Source of the DNA: Chitinophagales bacterium
GTDB taxonomy: Bacteria; Bacteroidota; Bacteroidia; Chitinophagales; Chitinophagaceae
Assembly: GCA_017303335.1 (NCBI GenBank)
Contig: JAFLBK010000001.1
Location: forward strand, 1,183,001 to 1,247,000
Length of the DNA stretch: 64,000 nt
Direction of reading: 5' to 3'
Position 1 is the stretch's first letter; every line of letters begins with the position of its first letter. Below, piece after piece: positions 42,919 to 51,486 of the stretch. The notes beneath the pieces were generated by a model that made no database searches, was not told where the DNA came from, and saw only the letters and a program-made list of their open reading frames with translations. The position numbers and the translations under genes are program-made.

Positions 42919-43697
42919 TCACAATTGGGATAGGCCCGTTGCATGTACTGAAGTTCGGTGAGTATAAACCCAAGGTGCTCGGTATGGGTGCCGGTTTTAC
43001 CACCGCTTTGCATGAATACTTTTTCCGGAACCGGGAGCGATGCTTCGGTGAAAAGGGCATTTATTTTTTCTTCCCATGCTTTTTTTAAGGAAGCAGGATC
43101 GATGTTCAGGCTGTTTTCGTACGAAGCCGGCATGAACATTTCGCCGGTATAGCGCCAGAGTTCGTCGATGGCTTTCAGCATGCGGGCGTGGCTTTCCCCG
43201 GTTCCATCCCCCAGTCGCAATACCCACTCGCTGCTCCAGCGAACATGATACCTGGTTTCTTTAATCGACTTGGCCGCGATGGCAGCCAGCTGTTCATCGG
43301 AACAATGCTGAAGTTGTTCAAACAATAAATACTGGTATTGGCTGAACAGGTATTGCCGGAGGATCGTTTGTCCCCAATCGCCGTTGGGTTGTTCAACGAG
43401 CAAAAGATTTTTATACTCCCGTTCCTTGCGCAGGTAGGCGAGGGAGTCTTCGGTGACCTCAGCCCCAACCCCCTCTCCTCCAGGAGAGGGGGTTTTGTTA
43501 CCCTCCGTGGAGTTGTTGAGCAGTTGTGCAGCGTATTGGTAAAAGTTCCTCGACTGGCCGAGAAGGTCGAGCGAAATATTGGTTATGGCGATATCCTGTT
43601 CCAGTATCGGGCCGTGGCCGCACCACTCGCTGTTTCGCTGCGAAAGGATCAGCGTCGTGTCGGCCAGGTGGAGGATATAATCAATTAATGCGTTCAT
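42912..43697 (-). CDS. paaC: phenylacetyl-CoA epoxidase subunit PaaC, with repeat-encoded insert
   Basis: A 261-residue ferritin-like, structural subunit of the 1,2-phenylacetyl-CoA epoxidase. Family features are LADTTLILSQRNSEWCGHGPILEQDIA, LDLLGQSRNFYQYAAQL, DWGQTILRQYLFSQYQ and ETRYHVRWSSEWVLRLGDGT. Between YAAQLL and DSLAYLRKEREY the protein has an extra NNSTEGNKTPSPGGEGVGAE stretch encoded by a 28-bp palindrome and its flanks; it keeps the frame. The surface loop it would form is poorly conserved, so function may be intact. The ATG at 43697 is preferred to one six codons upstream. Confidence 0.93.
   Translation of the reverse strand: MNALIDYILHLADTTLILSQRNSEWCGHGPILEQDIAITNISLDLLGQSRNFYQYAAQLLNNSTEGNKTPSPGGEGVGAEVTEDSLAYLRKEREYKNLLLVEQPNGDWGQTILRQYLFSQYQYLLFEQLQHCSDEQLAAIAAKSIKETRYHVRWSSEWVLRLGDGTGESHARMLKAIDELWRYTGEMFMPASYENSLNIDPASLKKAWEEKINALFTEASLPVPEKVFMQSGGKTGTHTEHLGFILTELQYMQRAYPNCEW
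43467..43494. repeat. 28-bp palindromic repeat inside paaC
   Basis: Two perfect 13-bp arms (AACCCCCTCTCCT and AGGAGAGGGGGTT) flank CC. Palindromes with a CTCTCC...GGAGAG core are common intergenic repeats in bacteria; here one lies in-frame within a gene and encodes Pro, Gly and Glu residues. Confidence 0.8.
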
Positions 43698-43762
43698 AAA
43701 AAAGTAAGAATTCAAAAGTCGAAAACAACAAGTATTGGTTTTTACTTTTCACTTTTGGGTTA

Positions 43763-44131
43763 TCACATGTGGTTTACCTCGTCGGGTAACTGGTAGAATG
43801 TGGGGTGACGATAGATCTTGTCCACCGCCGGCTCATAAAGTTCTCCCGCTTCTTCGGGATTGGAAGCCGTGATGTATTTGCTTTCCACCACCCAGATGCT
43901 GATGCCTTCCTGCCGGCGGGTGTATACATCCCGGGCGTTTTCGATGGCCATGGCTGCGTCGGCGGCATGCAGGCTGCCAACGTGTTTATGATCCAGTCCC
44001 TGTTTGCTGCGGATGAATATCTCCCAGAGCGGCCATTCGTTTTTGGCGGCCGGTTTATTGCTTTGTGTTCCACCGGCATTGTCTTCGGGGATATCGCCGT
44101 AATAGAATTTCCGGATGCATGTGTTGAACAT
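43763..44131 (-). CDS. paaB: phenylacetyl-CoA epoxidase subunit PaaB
   Basis: A 122-residue protein whose core is nearly the textbook PaaB sequence: EWPLWEIFIRSKQGLDHKHVGS, LHAADAAMAIENARDVYTRR and EGISIWVVESKYI. PaaB is the small structural subunit needed for epoxidase activity. About 30 residues before the core (MFNTCIRKFYYGDIPEDN ...) exceed the usual N-terminus; no internal ATG offers a shorter start, so the extension seems real or translation begins at another codon. Confidence 0.92.
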   Translation of the reverse strand: MFNTCIRKFYYGDIPEDNAGGTQSNKPAAKNEWPLWEIFIRSKQGLDHKHVGSLHAADAAMAIENARDVYTRRQEGISIWVVESKYITASNPEEAGELYEPAVDKIYRHPTFYQLPDEVNHM

Positions 44132-44139
44132 AACGCTGT

Positions 44140-44550
44140 TTAGTTTTTTATCGTGATCGTATAGGTTCTGAATTGTGCCGAATCTTCCTTTGCGGTATCC
44201 GGCGACAGTATCTTATATAACTTAATGGTGGTGGTGCCTGTTCGCACAGGCTTTAGCAGAATATCCTGGCTGATGCTTCCGCCCGCCATATCGCTGCTGT
44301 TGTTATCGGTGCTGATGATATCCACCAGTTTGATAATCCCGAGACTGTCCTGTATGTCAAGGCGGGTAGAGCCTTCATAGGCGCAACCCCTGCAAATGCT
44401 TTCATAGATCACCAGGGTATCGCTCAGTGTTACCGTATTGATGCTGTCGGCCCGCAACGAAATCCAGTTGCTGGCGCTTGCTTCCTTGTCTTTGTTACTG
44501 CAGGAAGCAATCAATAGCAGGCTGATGATCCAGGTGGTCCCTGTTCTCAT
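44140..44550 (-). CDS. lipoprotein inside the paa cluster
   Basis: A 136-residue predicted lipoprotein (TTWIISLLLIASCSNKDKE, lipidation at Cys17). The mature part is beta-rich and contains a CRGCAYEGSTRLDIQDS segment with two cysteines. It sits between paaA (2-bp gap) and paaB (8-bp gap) on the same strand, so it must be part of the operon. I know of no lipoprotein in the standard paa pathway; function unknown. Confidence 0.82.
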   Translation of the reverse strand: MRTGTTWIISLLLIASCSNKDKEASASNWISLRADSINTVTLSDTLVIYESICRGCAYEGSTRLDIQDSLGIIKLVDIISTDNNSSDMAGGSISQDILLKPVRTGTTTIKLYKILSPDTAKEDSAQFRTYTITIKN

Positions 44551-44552
44551 GA

Positions 44553-45497
44553 TCAGGCCGCCTTTGTTTTACCTGCAAGCTTTTTATTGGCGTAAGCGGT
44601 AGCGGCTTCCCGCACCCAGGCGCCTTCATCGTGCGCCTTTTGCCGTGCCTCCAGCCGTTGTTTGTTGCAGGGACCATTGCCTTTAACCACTGCCCAGAAC
44701 TCATCCCAGTTGATCTCGCCAAAATCGTAGTGCCTTCTTTCTTCGTTCCATTTCAGGTTTTCATCGGGTAGCTTCATACCCAGTACTTTGATCTGTTCGG
44801 CGATCATATCTACAAAATTCTGGCGCAGCTCATCGTTGCTTTTCCGTTTGATCTTCCATTTCATGCTCTGGTCGCTGTTGGTGCTTTCGCTGTCTTTCGG
44901 ACCAAACATCATCAGGCTTGGCCACCACCATCGGTTGATGGCGTCCTGGCACATGGCTTTCTGTTCGTCGGTTCCACGGCTCAGTACCAGCAATATTTCG
45001 AAACCCTGCCGCTGGTGAAAACTTTCTTCTTTGCAGATGCGTACCATGGCTCTTGCATACGGCCCATACGAAGTACGGCAAAGCATTACCTGGTTGAGGA
45101 TGGCGGCTCCATCCACCAGCCAGCCGATTGCTCCCATATCGGCCCAGGTGAGCGAAGGGTAATTGAAGATGGAAGAATACTTCGCCTTACCGCTGAGCAG
45201 GTCGGCGATCATTTCATCGCGGCTCATGCCCAGTGTTTCGGCGGCGGAATACAGGTACAGGCCATGACCTCCCTCATCCTGCACTTTAGCAAGCAGGATG
45301 GCTTTGCGCTTGAGCGAAGGAGCCCGGGATATCCAGTTTCCTTCGGGCAGCATGCCTACCACTTCGCTGTGCGCATGCTGACTGATCTGGCGAAGATTCG
45401 TTTTTCGATACGCGTCGGGCATCCAGTCCTTGGCTTCGATCTTGATCTCGGCGTCGATCCGGTCCTGAAACAACTTTTCAAAATCCTGTACGGTCAT
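44553..45497 (-). CDS. paaA: phenylacetyl-CoA epoxidase catalytic subunit PaaA
   Basis: A 314-residue ferritin-like diiron protein, the catalytic subunit that epoxidises the ring of phenylacetyl-CoA with O2. Recognisable stretches: [80 protein letters not shown] and [11 protein letters not shown]. The Glu and His ligands for the diiron centre are in DEGGH and EESFH. First gene of the cluster; a 16-bp palindromic operator lies 35 bp before the ATG. Confidence 0.95.
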   Translation of the reverse strand: MTVQDFEKLFQDRIDAEIKIEAKDWMPDAYRKTNLRQISQHAHSEVVGMLPEGNWISRAPSLKRKAILLAKVQDEGGHGLYLYSAAETLGMSRDEMIADLLSGKAKYSSIFNYPSLTWADMGAIGWLVDGAAILNQVMLCRTSYGPYARAMVRICKEESFHQRQGFEILLVLSRGTDEQKAMCQDAINRWWWPSLMMFGPKDSESTNSDQSMKWKIKRKSNDELRQNFVDMIAEQIKVLGMKLPDENLKWNEERRHYDFGEINWDEFWAVVKGNGPCNKQRLEARQKAHDEGAWVREAATAYANKKLAGKTKAA

Positions 45498-45531
45498 AGC
45501 GGTTTGGTTTGACCGTAAAGATAATAAAAAA

Positions 45532-45547
45532 ACTAACAGTTGTTAGT
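45532..45547. promoter_or_regulatory. palindromic operator upstream of paaA
   Basis: ACTAACAGTTGTTAGT, 7-bp arms around 2 bp. It differs at two positions from the palindrome before the TetR gene at 55798-55813. It lies just upstream of a -7-like TATCTTTA, so bound repressor would block the paaA promoter. Confidence 0.7.
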
Positions 45548-45571
45548 ATCTGTAAAAGGCGCTGGGAGGGC

Positions 45572-46252
45572 TTATAGCCAGTTATTCTTATGCGCCAGGC
45601 TGATGATCTGTGCCCGGCTGTTCACATGCAGTTTCTGGTAGATGTTGGCGATGTGCTTGCGAATGGTGAACACGCTGATATCCAGGAGTGAAGCGATGCG
45701 TTTGGCATCGTAACCCGCTATGGTATGTTGCAGGATTTCCCGTTCCCGCTCGGTGAGGAGTGATCCGAAAGGATCCGATTCCGGGTTCCGGTTCAGTTCC
45801 GGGAGTTCCGAACGGCTGAGCAGGCTGAGCGCTTTCCGGGCGATGGCCGGGCTCATGGGGGCGCCGCCATTTTCGAGTACATTGCTGATGGCGCTGTATA
45901 ACCCGGCAGCACTCTCGTCTTTCAGGAGGTAGCCATGTGCACCCGCTTTAATGGCTTCGAAGATCTTATCGTCGTCGTCGAAAACGGTAAGCACAATGAA
46001 GAACACGGAAGGATAGAGCGAGCGGGCGATACTGATGGTTTGTACACCATCCATCTCGGGCATCTCCAGGTCCATGAAAATGACCTGCGGCATTTTTTCG
46101 AGCGGAAGTCCTTTCAGCTGTTCCAGGCAATCGTTACCGTTCACGGCAACGAGGCATAGATCCAGGTCGTTGAACTGGCTGAGCTTTTCGGTGATGCTGC
46201 TGCGGTTAACCGCTTTGTCATCAACGAGGCCTGTTCGGATCATGGTGCTCAT
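45572..46252 (-). CDS. NarL/LuxR-type response regulator
   Basis: A 226-residue response regulator. The receiver domain (about 6-125) has the acidic pocket LVDDK, phospho-acceptor Asp61 in VIFMDLEMPEMDG, and the conserved Lys in YLLKDES. The C-terminal LuxR HTH (LLTEREREILQHTIAGYDAKRIASLL, VFTIRKHIANIYQKL) binds DNA. It begins 49 bp after the histidine kinase stop and is surely its partner. The repeated site AATACTCAATTTGTAGTA around the kinase gene may be its target. Confidence 0.92.
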   Translation of the reverse strand: MSTMIRTGLVDDKAVNRSSITEKLSQFNDLDLCLVAVNGNDCLEQLKGLPLEKMPQVIFMDLEMPEMDGVQTISIARSLYPSVFFIVLTVFDDDDKIFEAIKAGAHGYLLKDESAAGLYSAISNVLENGGAPMSPAIARKALSLLSRSELPELNRNPESDPFGSLLTEREREILQHTIAGYDAKRIASLLDISVFTIRKHIANIYQKLHVNSRAQIISLAHKNNWL

Positions 46253-46296
46253 ACCGGAATTTATTTTACAAAATGAATGGTTTTACATCGGATTGA

Positions 46297-46314
46297 AATA
46301 CTCAATTTGTAGTA
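46297..46314. promoter_or_regulatory. candidate response-regulator site, kinase-regulator junction
   Basis: AATACTCAATTTGTAGTA overlaps the histidine kinase stop codon, 45 bp upstream of the regulator ATG. An exact inverted copy lies upstream of the kinase gene at 48283-48300. Its halves TACTCAA and TACTACA resemble NarL-type heptamers facing each other. Confidence 0.45.
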
Positions 46315-48224
46315 CCGATATCCAGCAATAAGGTTGTTCCTTTCCCGGGTTCGGAGGAGAGGTGCAGCTGGAAGCCCGCCTCATTGGCCCGGGTGCGCAT
46401 ATTCTTCAACCCGTTTCCTTCGGTAAGCGTTTGCCCGGATTCGATACCGCCGCCGTTATCGCGGATCCTGATCCAGGCCGTATCGTCGCTGTGCAGGATG
46501 ATCTCCACCAGCGACGCCCTGCTGTGCTTCAACGCATTGTGCAGCGCTTCCTGCACGATCCGGAAAATACTGAGTGCGCTCTGTGAACTGATGCGCCGGT
46601 CTTTCCGGACTTCTTCGGTGAGGCTGATCTGAATATGATCGTAACTGGGCTGCATCTTGTTGATGTAATTTTTGATGCGGTCCCCGATGCCCGTGATGGT
46701 GATATTTTCCTTGTTGAGTACCCAGATGGTATCCCGCAGGGAGTTTATGATCTCGAGCGAATGCTGCTCCAGGTTCTGGAGTGAACGCTTGTTTTCTCCT
46801 TTATCCTGTACAAGTACCTTTTCCACATCGGCGCGGATGGCGGAGGCGTATGCGCCGATGTTGTCGTGCAGGTCGGCCGCGATCCGCCGGCGTTCGTTCT
46901 CTTCTGCCCGGTTGATCGAAATGGCGGCCCGTATCTTATCTTCTTCCTGGAGTTGTTTCAGTTTCAATTTCTCTTTCCGTTTGTAGCCCCTGAACAGGAA
47001 CCATCCCGCCAGTGAAGCAAATACTAAAAGCAACAGCGACGCGTAGAATAAATAATTTTTTTGGCGCAGGTCGAACCGCTGCTGGATGATGAGGTTCTCT
47101 TTTTTCTGGAGATCGTACTTGGCCTGGAGTTCGGCCAGCGATTCGGCCGAATTTTTTTTGTACTGCGAGTCTTTCAACGTCATGATGGTTTCCAGGGTGG
47201 CCGCATAGTTCTGGTGGTCGCCCATCCGTTTATAGTTTTCCGCAAGGGCCCTGTACAGAAAAGGAAGTTTGGCTACCAGGTTCTGTTTGTATGCAATGGA
47301 CAATCCTTCCTGAGCGCTCTGGATACCTTTCTGGGTCTGGCAGGTTGTGGCGTAGAAATTCGATAACTGGGCCAGGTCGGAAACAAGGTAGAAAAGATCG
47401 CCGATCTTTTTGCGTACTTCCAGGGCCTCGGCGAGGTCTTGCTCGGCGGCACCGTTGTTCTTGGTATTGATATGTATATCGGCCCGTATGTTGAGGGCAT
47501 TGGCCAGCATGGAAAGCTGTTCGGTTTGCCGGCTGTAGGCAACCGAGCGGTTCACATAATAAAAAGCGGAATCGTATTTACCCAGGTTGTTGAGGGTGGA
47601 ACTCATGTTGGAGAACAGGGTGGGGTAGGCACGGAAGAAAGATTCATTCGAAGAGGTTTGTGCCGCCTTGTAAAACCAGTTCATGGCTTCCTGGTTCTGG
47701 TCCATTTCCATATGAACCCAGCCAATGCTTGTTTTGATCTTGATAAGGCTGAGGGTATCTGTTTGCTTTTCCTCGTCGTGCAGCAGGCTGTATAACAGGG
47801 ATAGCGCCTCCTTGAAACGGCTGCTTCGTATCAATGCGCCGGTTTTTAAAAGACTTATACAGGTTGTCAGTCTGGGATCCGGCTTTTGGGTTTCGAGCGC
47901 CTTGAGCGTTGTATCGCAAAACGCCAGGGTCGAATCGAAGTAGCCGTTCTTCAGCGCCATCGTGCTCAGGTAGTAATCGCACCAGGTGCTGTTCAGCCTG
48001 TTTCCCTGGCGGGCGGCCATTTCCTTCGCCCTCATCGCGTAGGCGGTGAGGGTGTCGGTATTGAGCGATGATCGTTCTTCGCAGAGCCGGAATATGGCCT
48101 GGATCTTTTCCTGCCCGGTCCGGGCCATGGCGATGTTTCTTTTCAGGCTGTCGATGATGCGTGTTTGCGCATAGCTGTTATGGAACCATGCAAGGAGAAA
48201 AAGGAATAAAAAGAATCGGGTCAT
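46302..48224 (-). CDS. TPR-containing sensor histidine kinase (HisKA_3 type)
   Basis: A 640-residue kinase. The ATG at 48224 gives a signal peptide (MTRFFLFLFLLAWFHNSYAQ); TPR-like repeats fill the periplasmic part (about 30-350), a membrane helix follows (YLFYASLLLLVFASLAGWFLF, about 395-415), then the HisKA_3 helix RRRIAADLHDNIGAYASAI with His453, and the HATPase with ALHNALKHSRA, IRIRDNGGGIESG and GNGLKNMRTRA. The signal sensed is unknown; TPRs suggest protein binding. The partner regulator follows directly. Confidence 0.9.
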   Translation of the reverse strand: MTRFFLFLFLLAWFHNSYAQTRIIDSLKRNIAMARTGQEKIQAIFRLCEERSSLNTDTLTAYAMRAKEMAARQGNRLNSTWCDYYLSTMALKNGYFDSTLAFCDTTLKALETQKPDPRLTTCISLLKTGALIRSSRFKEALSLLYSLLHDEEKQTDTLSLIKIKTSIGWVHMEMDQNQEAMNWFYKAAQTSSNESFFRAYPTLFSNMSSTLNNLGKYDSAFYYVNRSVAYSRQTEQLSMLANALNIRADIHINTKNNGAAEQDLAEALEVRKKIGDLFYLVSDLAQLSNFYATTCQTQKGIQSAQEGLSIAYKQNLVAKLPFLYRALAENYKRMGDHQNYAATLETIMTLKDSQYKKNSAESLAELQAKYDLQKKENLIIQQRFDLRQKNYLFYASLLLLVFASLAGWFLFRGYKRKEKLKLKQLQEEDKIRAAISINRAEENERRRIAADLHDNIGAYASAIRADVEKVLVQDKGENKRSLQNLEQHSLEIINSLRDTIWVLNKENITITGIGDRIKNYINKMQPSYDHIQISLTEEVRKDRRISSQSALSIFRIVQEALHNALKHSRASLVEIILHSDDTAWIRIRDNGGGIESGQTLTEGNGLKNMRTRANEAGFQLHLSSEPGKGTTLLLDIGTTN

Positions 48225-48282
48225 CGGCAGTCGGCATTTACCAATATAAATGTATTCAAAAATCGGCGCCAACCAGCCGGGA

Positions 48283-48300
48283 TACTACAAATTGAGTATT
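48283..48300. promoter_or_regulatory. candidate response-regulator site upstream of the kinase gene
   Basis: TACTACAAATTGAGTATT is the exact reverse complement of the 18-bp site at 46297-46314 and lies 59 bp upstream of the kinase ATG. Confidence 0.45.
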
Positions 48301-48513
48301 GATATGCAAGGAGATAGCGGGCATTTTTGCAGCATGCCTGGCCAGTGATGAAAAGATGGCACCGGTTTGTATCCGGCGGCGAAAGTTTGAAAATTAAAGT
48401 GCTTATGTTTATTTTGAGGTGAATTCAGACTTGCCCTATAACCCGTTTGGGTGCTTGCTTTCCTTCCATACCACCGTTCTGGTAAAACCACCGGCAATAT
48501 CCCCTGAAAGATA

Positions 48514-48533
48514 ATAGTAATCTTCCGTACTAT
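48514..48533. promoter_or_regulatory. inverted repeat upstream of the FHA-protease operon
   Basis: ATAGTA and TACTAT flank 8 bp (ATCTTCCG), 61 bp before the ATG at 48594. The TACT/AGTA half-sites recall the candidate regulator sites near the histidine kinase. Confidence 0.35.
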
Positions 48534-48593
48534 CGTTCCGCCCCCGGGAACCGAGTAATCAATGTATTCATTAACATACCAAAACACCTAATC

Positions 48594-50255
48594 ATGAGCA
48601 CAACCATCGAACGCTATGTCATCAGGCACATCTCGGGTACAAAAGCAAACCAGGTGGAAGAATTTGATTTCAGCAAAAACGAATTATCTATCGGCCGTAC
48701 AGCCGGCAGCGATATCCAGTTCGATCCCGAACAGGAAGTGATCGTTAGCCGGGAACACGGAAAGATCGTCAAAGTGAGTTCCGAGCCCCCGCAATTCAGC
48801 ATCAACGACAACAACAGCCGCAACGGCATTTTCGTAAACAAGATGCGGGTCAAAGGTTCAGCTCCGCTGAAGCCTGGCGATGAAGTGCAGTTGGGCAGCA
48901 ATGGTCCGGTGTTCAGTTTCGATATTCACCCGCGTCCGCAGAATATGATGATGGAAACAAAAGTGATGGACATCCCCACGTCCATCAAGGCTACGACGGT
49001 TTCGGAAGTGGCGTCCGCGGCCGCCGAGCCGGCGAAAACGGGGTTGGGTAAACAAACCGTGGAAAGGATGCTGGTGGCCGAACGCAAGAAATCATTCAGC
49101 AGCATGGCCTATATCCTCGGTGCCCTCATCATCGTACTGGGCGCCCTGGGTTATTTTTTCCGCGATAAGATTTTTGGAAAGAACACGACCACCATCGTAA
49201 ACGTAGGCGATAGTTCAATGAAGAATAAAAAGGCGCCCGATGTGATCGCCAAAGAGAACAACGATAAAGTGGTACAGATCGAATTTGGCTGGCAGCTCAT
49301 CGATGCCAATTCGGGCCAGGAACTCTGGCACCAGTATATGGCAGTAAAAGATCAAAGTGGCCAGGTGGCTTACCGGGCTGTGTATATCGAGAATGGCCGC
49401 GGTGAGATCGAGCCCTACCTCGACCTGCAGAAGAATGTGCAGCTGGGAGTGCCCTTGGGTATTGCCGGCGCTTCGGGTTCGGGTTTCGTAGTATCGGCCG
49501 ATGGCTTTATCCTTACCAACCGCCACGTAGCGGCCAGCTGGAATACACGTTATGGCTTCCCGGATTTCGCATTCCCGGGTATACTGATACGTAATATCAA
49601 CGGGCGCATGCAAACCGATCCCAACTACCAGGTGATGCCGCAGGATGTTGGAAGTTATGTTCCGGCCAATGCAACCATGGTGGGAGGACGCCAGGCGGCA
49701 GAAGGTTCGGTGAAAGGAAAGAATACGTATATGAACGTCATCTTCGCCAATACAGCTTTGCGCAGGCCGGTGCAATCAGCCACGCCTTCCGATCAGCATG
49801 ATGTGGCCATGATCAAAGTGGAATTGCCAACCTCCCTTTCCCCCGTTACCATGAAAGACAATTACGATGCGGTAAAACCGGGTCAGACTGTAACCGTTAT
49901 GGGATATCCCGGTGTGGCGCCGGATCAATATGTGGTACGTAAGTCGAACGATCCGTTCAACCCCAAACCACAGGTTACCACCATTCCAACGCCTACGGTA
50001 ACTACGGGTAATATCGGCCGTATCGTACCGGCCAGCTCCGACAAAACGAATACCTACAGTGGTTTCGGCGACTCCTACCAGCTTACCATCAACGCTACCG
50101 GAGCCGGTAACAGTGGCGGGCCGATGTTCGACGACGAGGGAAATGTGATCGGTATCTATTATGCCGGGAAATCGGATGCACGTGGCACACAGATATCGTT
50201 TGCCATTCCGATCAAGTATGGAATGGAATTGATGGGCATAAAGAAAGTTCAGTAA
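48594..50255 (+). CDS. FHA-domain, membrane-spanning trypsin-like serine protease
   Basis: A 553-residue protein joining three parts. Residues about 4-112 are an FHA domain with its phosphothreonine-binding residues (SIGRTAGSDIQF, VSREHGKI, NNSRNGIFVN). A membrane helix lies near 171-190 (SMAYILGALIIVLGALGYFF). The rest is a trypsin-fold protease with His311 in LTNRHVAAS, Asp403 in HDVAMIKV and Ser507 in GAGNSGGPMF. The FHA domain would be cytoplasmic and read phosphorylation by the neighbouring kinases, while the protease would be periplasmic. First gene of a plus-strand operon with two kinases and a phosphatase. Substrates unknown. Confidence 0.9.
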   Translation: MSTTIERYVIRHISGTKANQVEEFDFSKNELSIGRTAGSDIQFDPEQEVIVSREHGKIVKVSSEPPQFSINDNNSRNGIFVNKMRVKGSAPLKPGDEVQLGSNGPVFSFDIHPRPQNMMMETKVMDIPTSIKATTVSEVASAAAEPAKTGLGKQTVERMLVAERKKSFSSMAYILGALIIVLGALGYFFRDKIFGKNTTTIVNVGDSSMKNKKAPDVIAKENNDKVVQIEFGWQLIDANSGQELWHQYMAVKDQSGQVAYRAVYIENGRGEIEPYLDLQKNVQLGVPLGIAGASGSGFVVSADGFILTNRHVAASWNTRYGFPDFAFPGILIRNINGRMQTDPNYQVMPQDVGSYVPANATMVGGRQAAEGSVKGKNTYMNVIFANTALRRPVQSATPSDQHDVAMIKVELPTSLSPVTMKDNYDAVKPGQTVTVMGYPGVAPDQYVVRKSNDPFNPKPQVTTIPTPTVTTGNIGRIVPASSDKTNTYSGFGDSYQLTINATGAGNSGGPMFDDEGNVIGIYYAGKSDARGTQISFAIPIKYGMELMGIKKVQ

Positions 50256-50288
50256 GATTTGTGTGAACCGGTTACATAACCGTGGCGT

Positions 50289-51485
50289 ATGAGCATTGCA
50301 AATCCTCACATAACAGACGTTGCCGGGTACCGCCTGACCGAACGGATCGGATCAGGCGGTATGGGCGACGTATACAAGGCATACAATCCTTCCCTTAACC
50401 GCACCGCGGCGGTTAAGATCCTGCACCAGAAAGATATGGCCGAACGTTTTCGCAACGAAGCCTATATCCAGTCATCTGTTAGCCATCCCAACATCGCCTG
50501 TATGTACGAGTATGTGGTGGCCAGCGATACACCCTGCATCATCATGGAATATGTTGAAGGGGAATCGCTCGACCATTACCTGCATCGAAAAGGAAAATTA
50601 TCCAACACCGAGGCTGAGCAGGTGATCGGCCAGGTGGCTTCGGCGCTTTCGTACCTGCATAAAAGGGATATTGTACACCGGGATATCAAGCCCCAGAACT
50701 TCAAGATACAGGCAGATGGGAAAGTAACCATGCTCGACTTTGGTATCGCCAAGGCAAAGTACACACCCAGGCTTACGCAACAGGGATTCGCTGTTGGCAC
50801 TACGGAGTATATGGCACCCGAACAGTTTCAGCAACAGGTGGAGAAGGGATCGGATATCTGGAGTCTCGGTGTACTGGCCTATGAACTCGTTACCGGCTAT
50901 CTTCCTTTTGAAGCCAATAACCCCATTACGCTTCGGGCCAAGATCGAAAAAGGGGCATTTACCAATCCAAAGATCATGGTACCGCAGGTTTCTGAAAAAA
51001 TGAATCTCATCATTGAAAGAAGTTTGCGTACGAATCCGTCGGCACGGATCACCGCCGCTCAAATAGAAAAATTAGTGGGGAGCGGAGAGTTTTCCGGGGC
51101 TGCCTCCGCGGGCAAATTGCCGGCACGTGGATCATTCAATTCTAAAAAACTGCTGATAGCAGGCGCAGCCCTGTTGTTTATCGTTGTGCTGGTGCTGTTA
51201 CTGAATTCCTCCGGCGGCAGCCAGAAAGAAAAAGAAGAAAAGGCTGATCAGTCCGTAGGCGCAACTGCACAAAAAATGACCATCGCTGCGCCGAACGCAC
51301 CCGAGGCGTATATTGTCTTCCCGGATGGCAACCGCCAAAAATTACCGTATGCGATCAGTGGAACAGAAGGACAGAACTTCCGGTTCACCATAGAGGCGGA
51401 AGGGTATGTGCCGATGAAAGTAGAGGTACCGATCACGATCCGGCGAAAATCCTACGAATACAATCTCGAAAAAATCGAAAAATAA
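50289..51485 (+). CDS. transmembrane Ser/Thr protein kinase with PEGA-like extracytoplasmic domain
   Basis: A 398-residue PknB-type kinase. P-loop GSGGMGDVYKAY, catalytic Lys in AAVKIL, catalytic loop HRDIKPQN with Asp132, DFGIAKA, and the APE-like motif MAPEQF are all present. A membrane helix (KKLLIAGAALLFIVVLVLLL, about 279-300) is followed by an external domain with a PEGA-like stretch (GYVPMKVEVPITIRRKSYEY). It lies 33 bp after the FHA-protease gene and 1 bp before the phosphatase gene. Confidence 0.92.
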   Translation: MSIANPHITDVAGYRLTERIGSGGMGDVYKAYNPSLNRTAAVKILHQKDMAERFRNEAYIQSSVSHPNIACMYEYVVASDTPCIIMEYVEGESLDHYLHRKGKLSNTEAEQVIGQVASALSYLHKRDIVHRDIKPQNFKIQADGKVTMLDFGIAKAKYTPRLTQQGFAVGTTEYMAPEQFQQQVEKGSDIWSLGVLAYELVTGYLPFEANNPITLRAKIEKGAFTNPKIMVPQVSEKMNLIIERSLRTNPSARITAAQIEKLVGSGEFSGAASAGKLPARGSFNSKKLLIAGAALLFIVVLVLLLNSSGGSQKEKEEKADQSVGATAQKMTIAAPNAPEAYIVFPDGNRQKLPYAISGTEGQNFRFTIEAEGYVPMKVEVPITIRRKSYEYNLEKIEK

Positions 51486-51486
51486 C

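Larger units (their letters stand above)
48225..48593. other. 369-bp divergent regulatory region
   Basis: Lies between the minus-strand histidine kinase and the plus-strand FHA-protease gene. It holds the TACTACAAATTGAGTATT site (48283-48300) and another inverted repeat, ATAGTA...TACTAT (48514-48533). A minus-strand ORF at 48285-48587 lacks coding character. No RNA gene seen. Confidence 0.6.

Noticed and set aside
48285..48587. 100-residue minus-strand ORF in the kinase-FHA spacer
   Set aside because: Its composition (Pro, His, Cys-rich, no motif) is not coding-like and it covers regulatory repeats.
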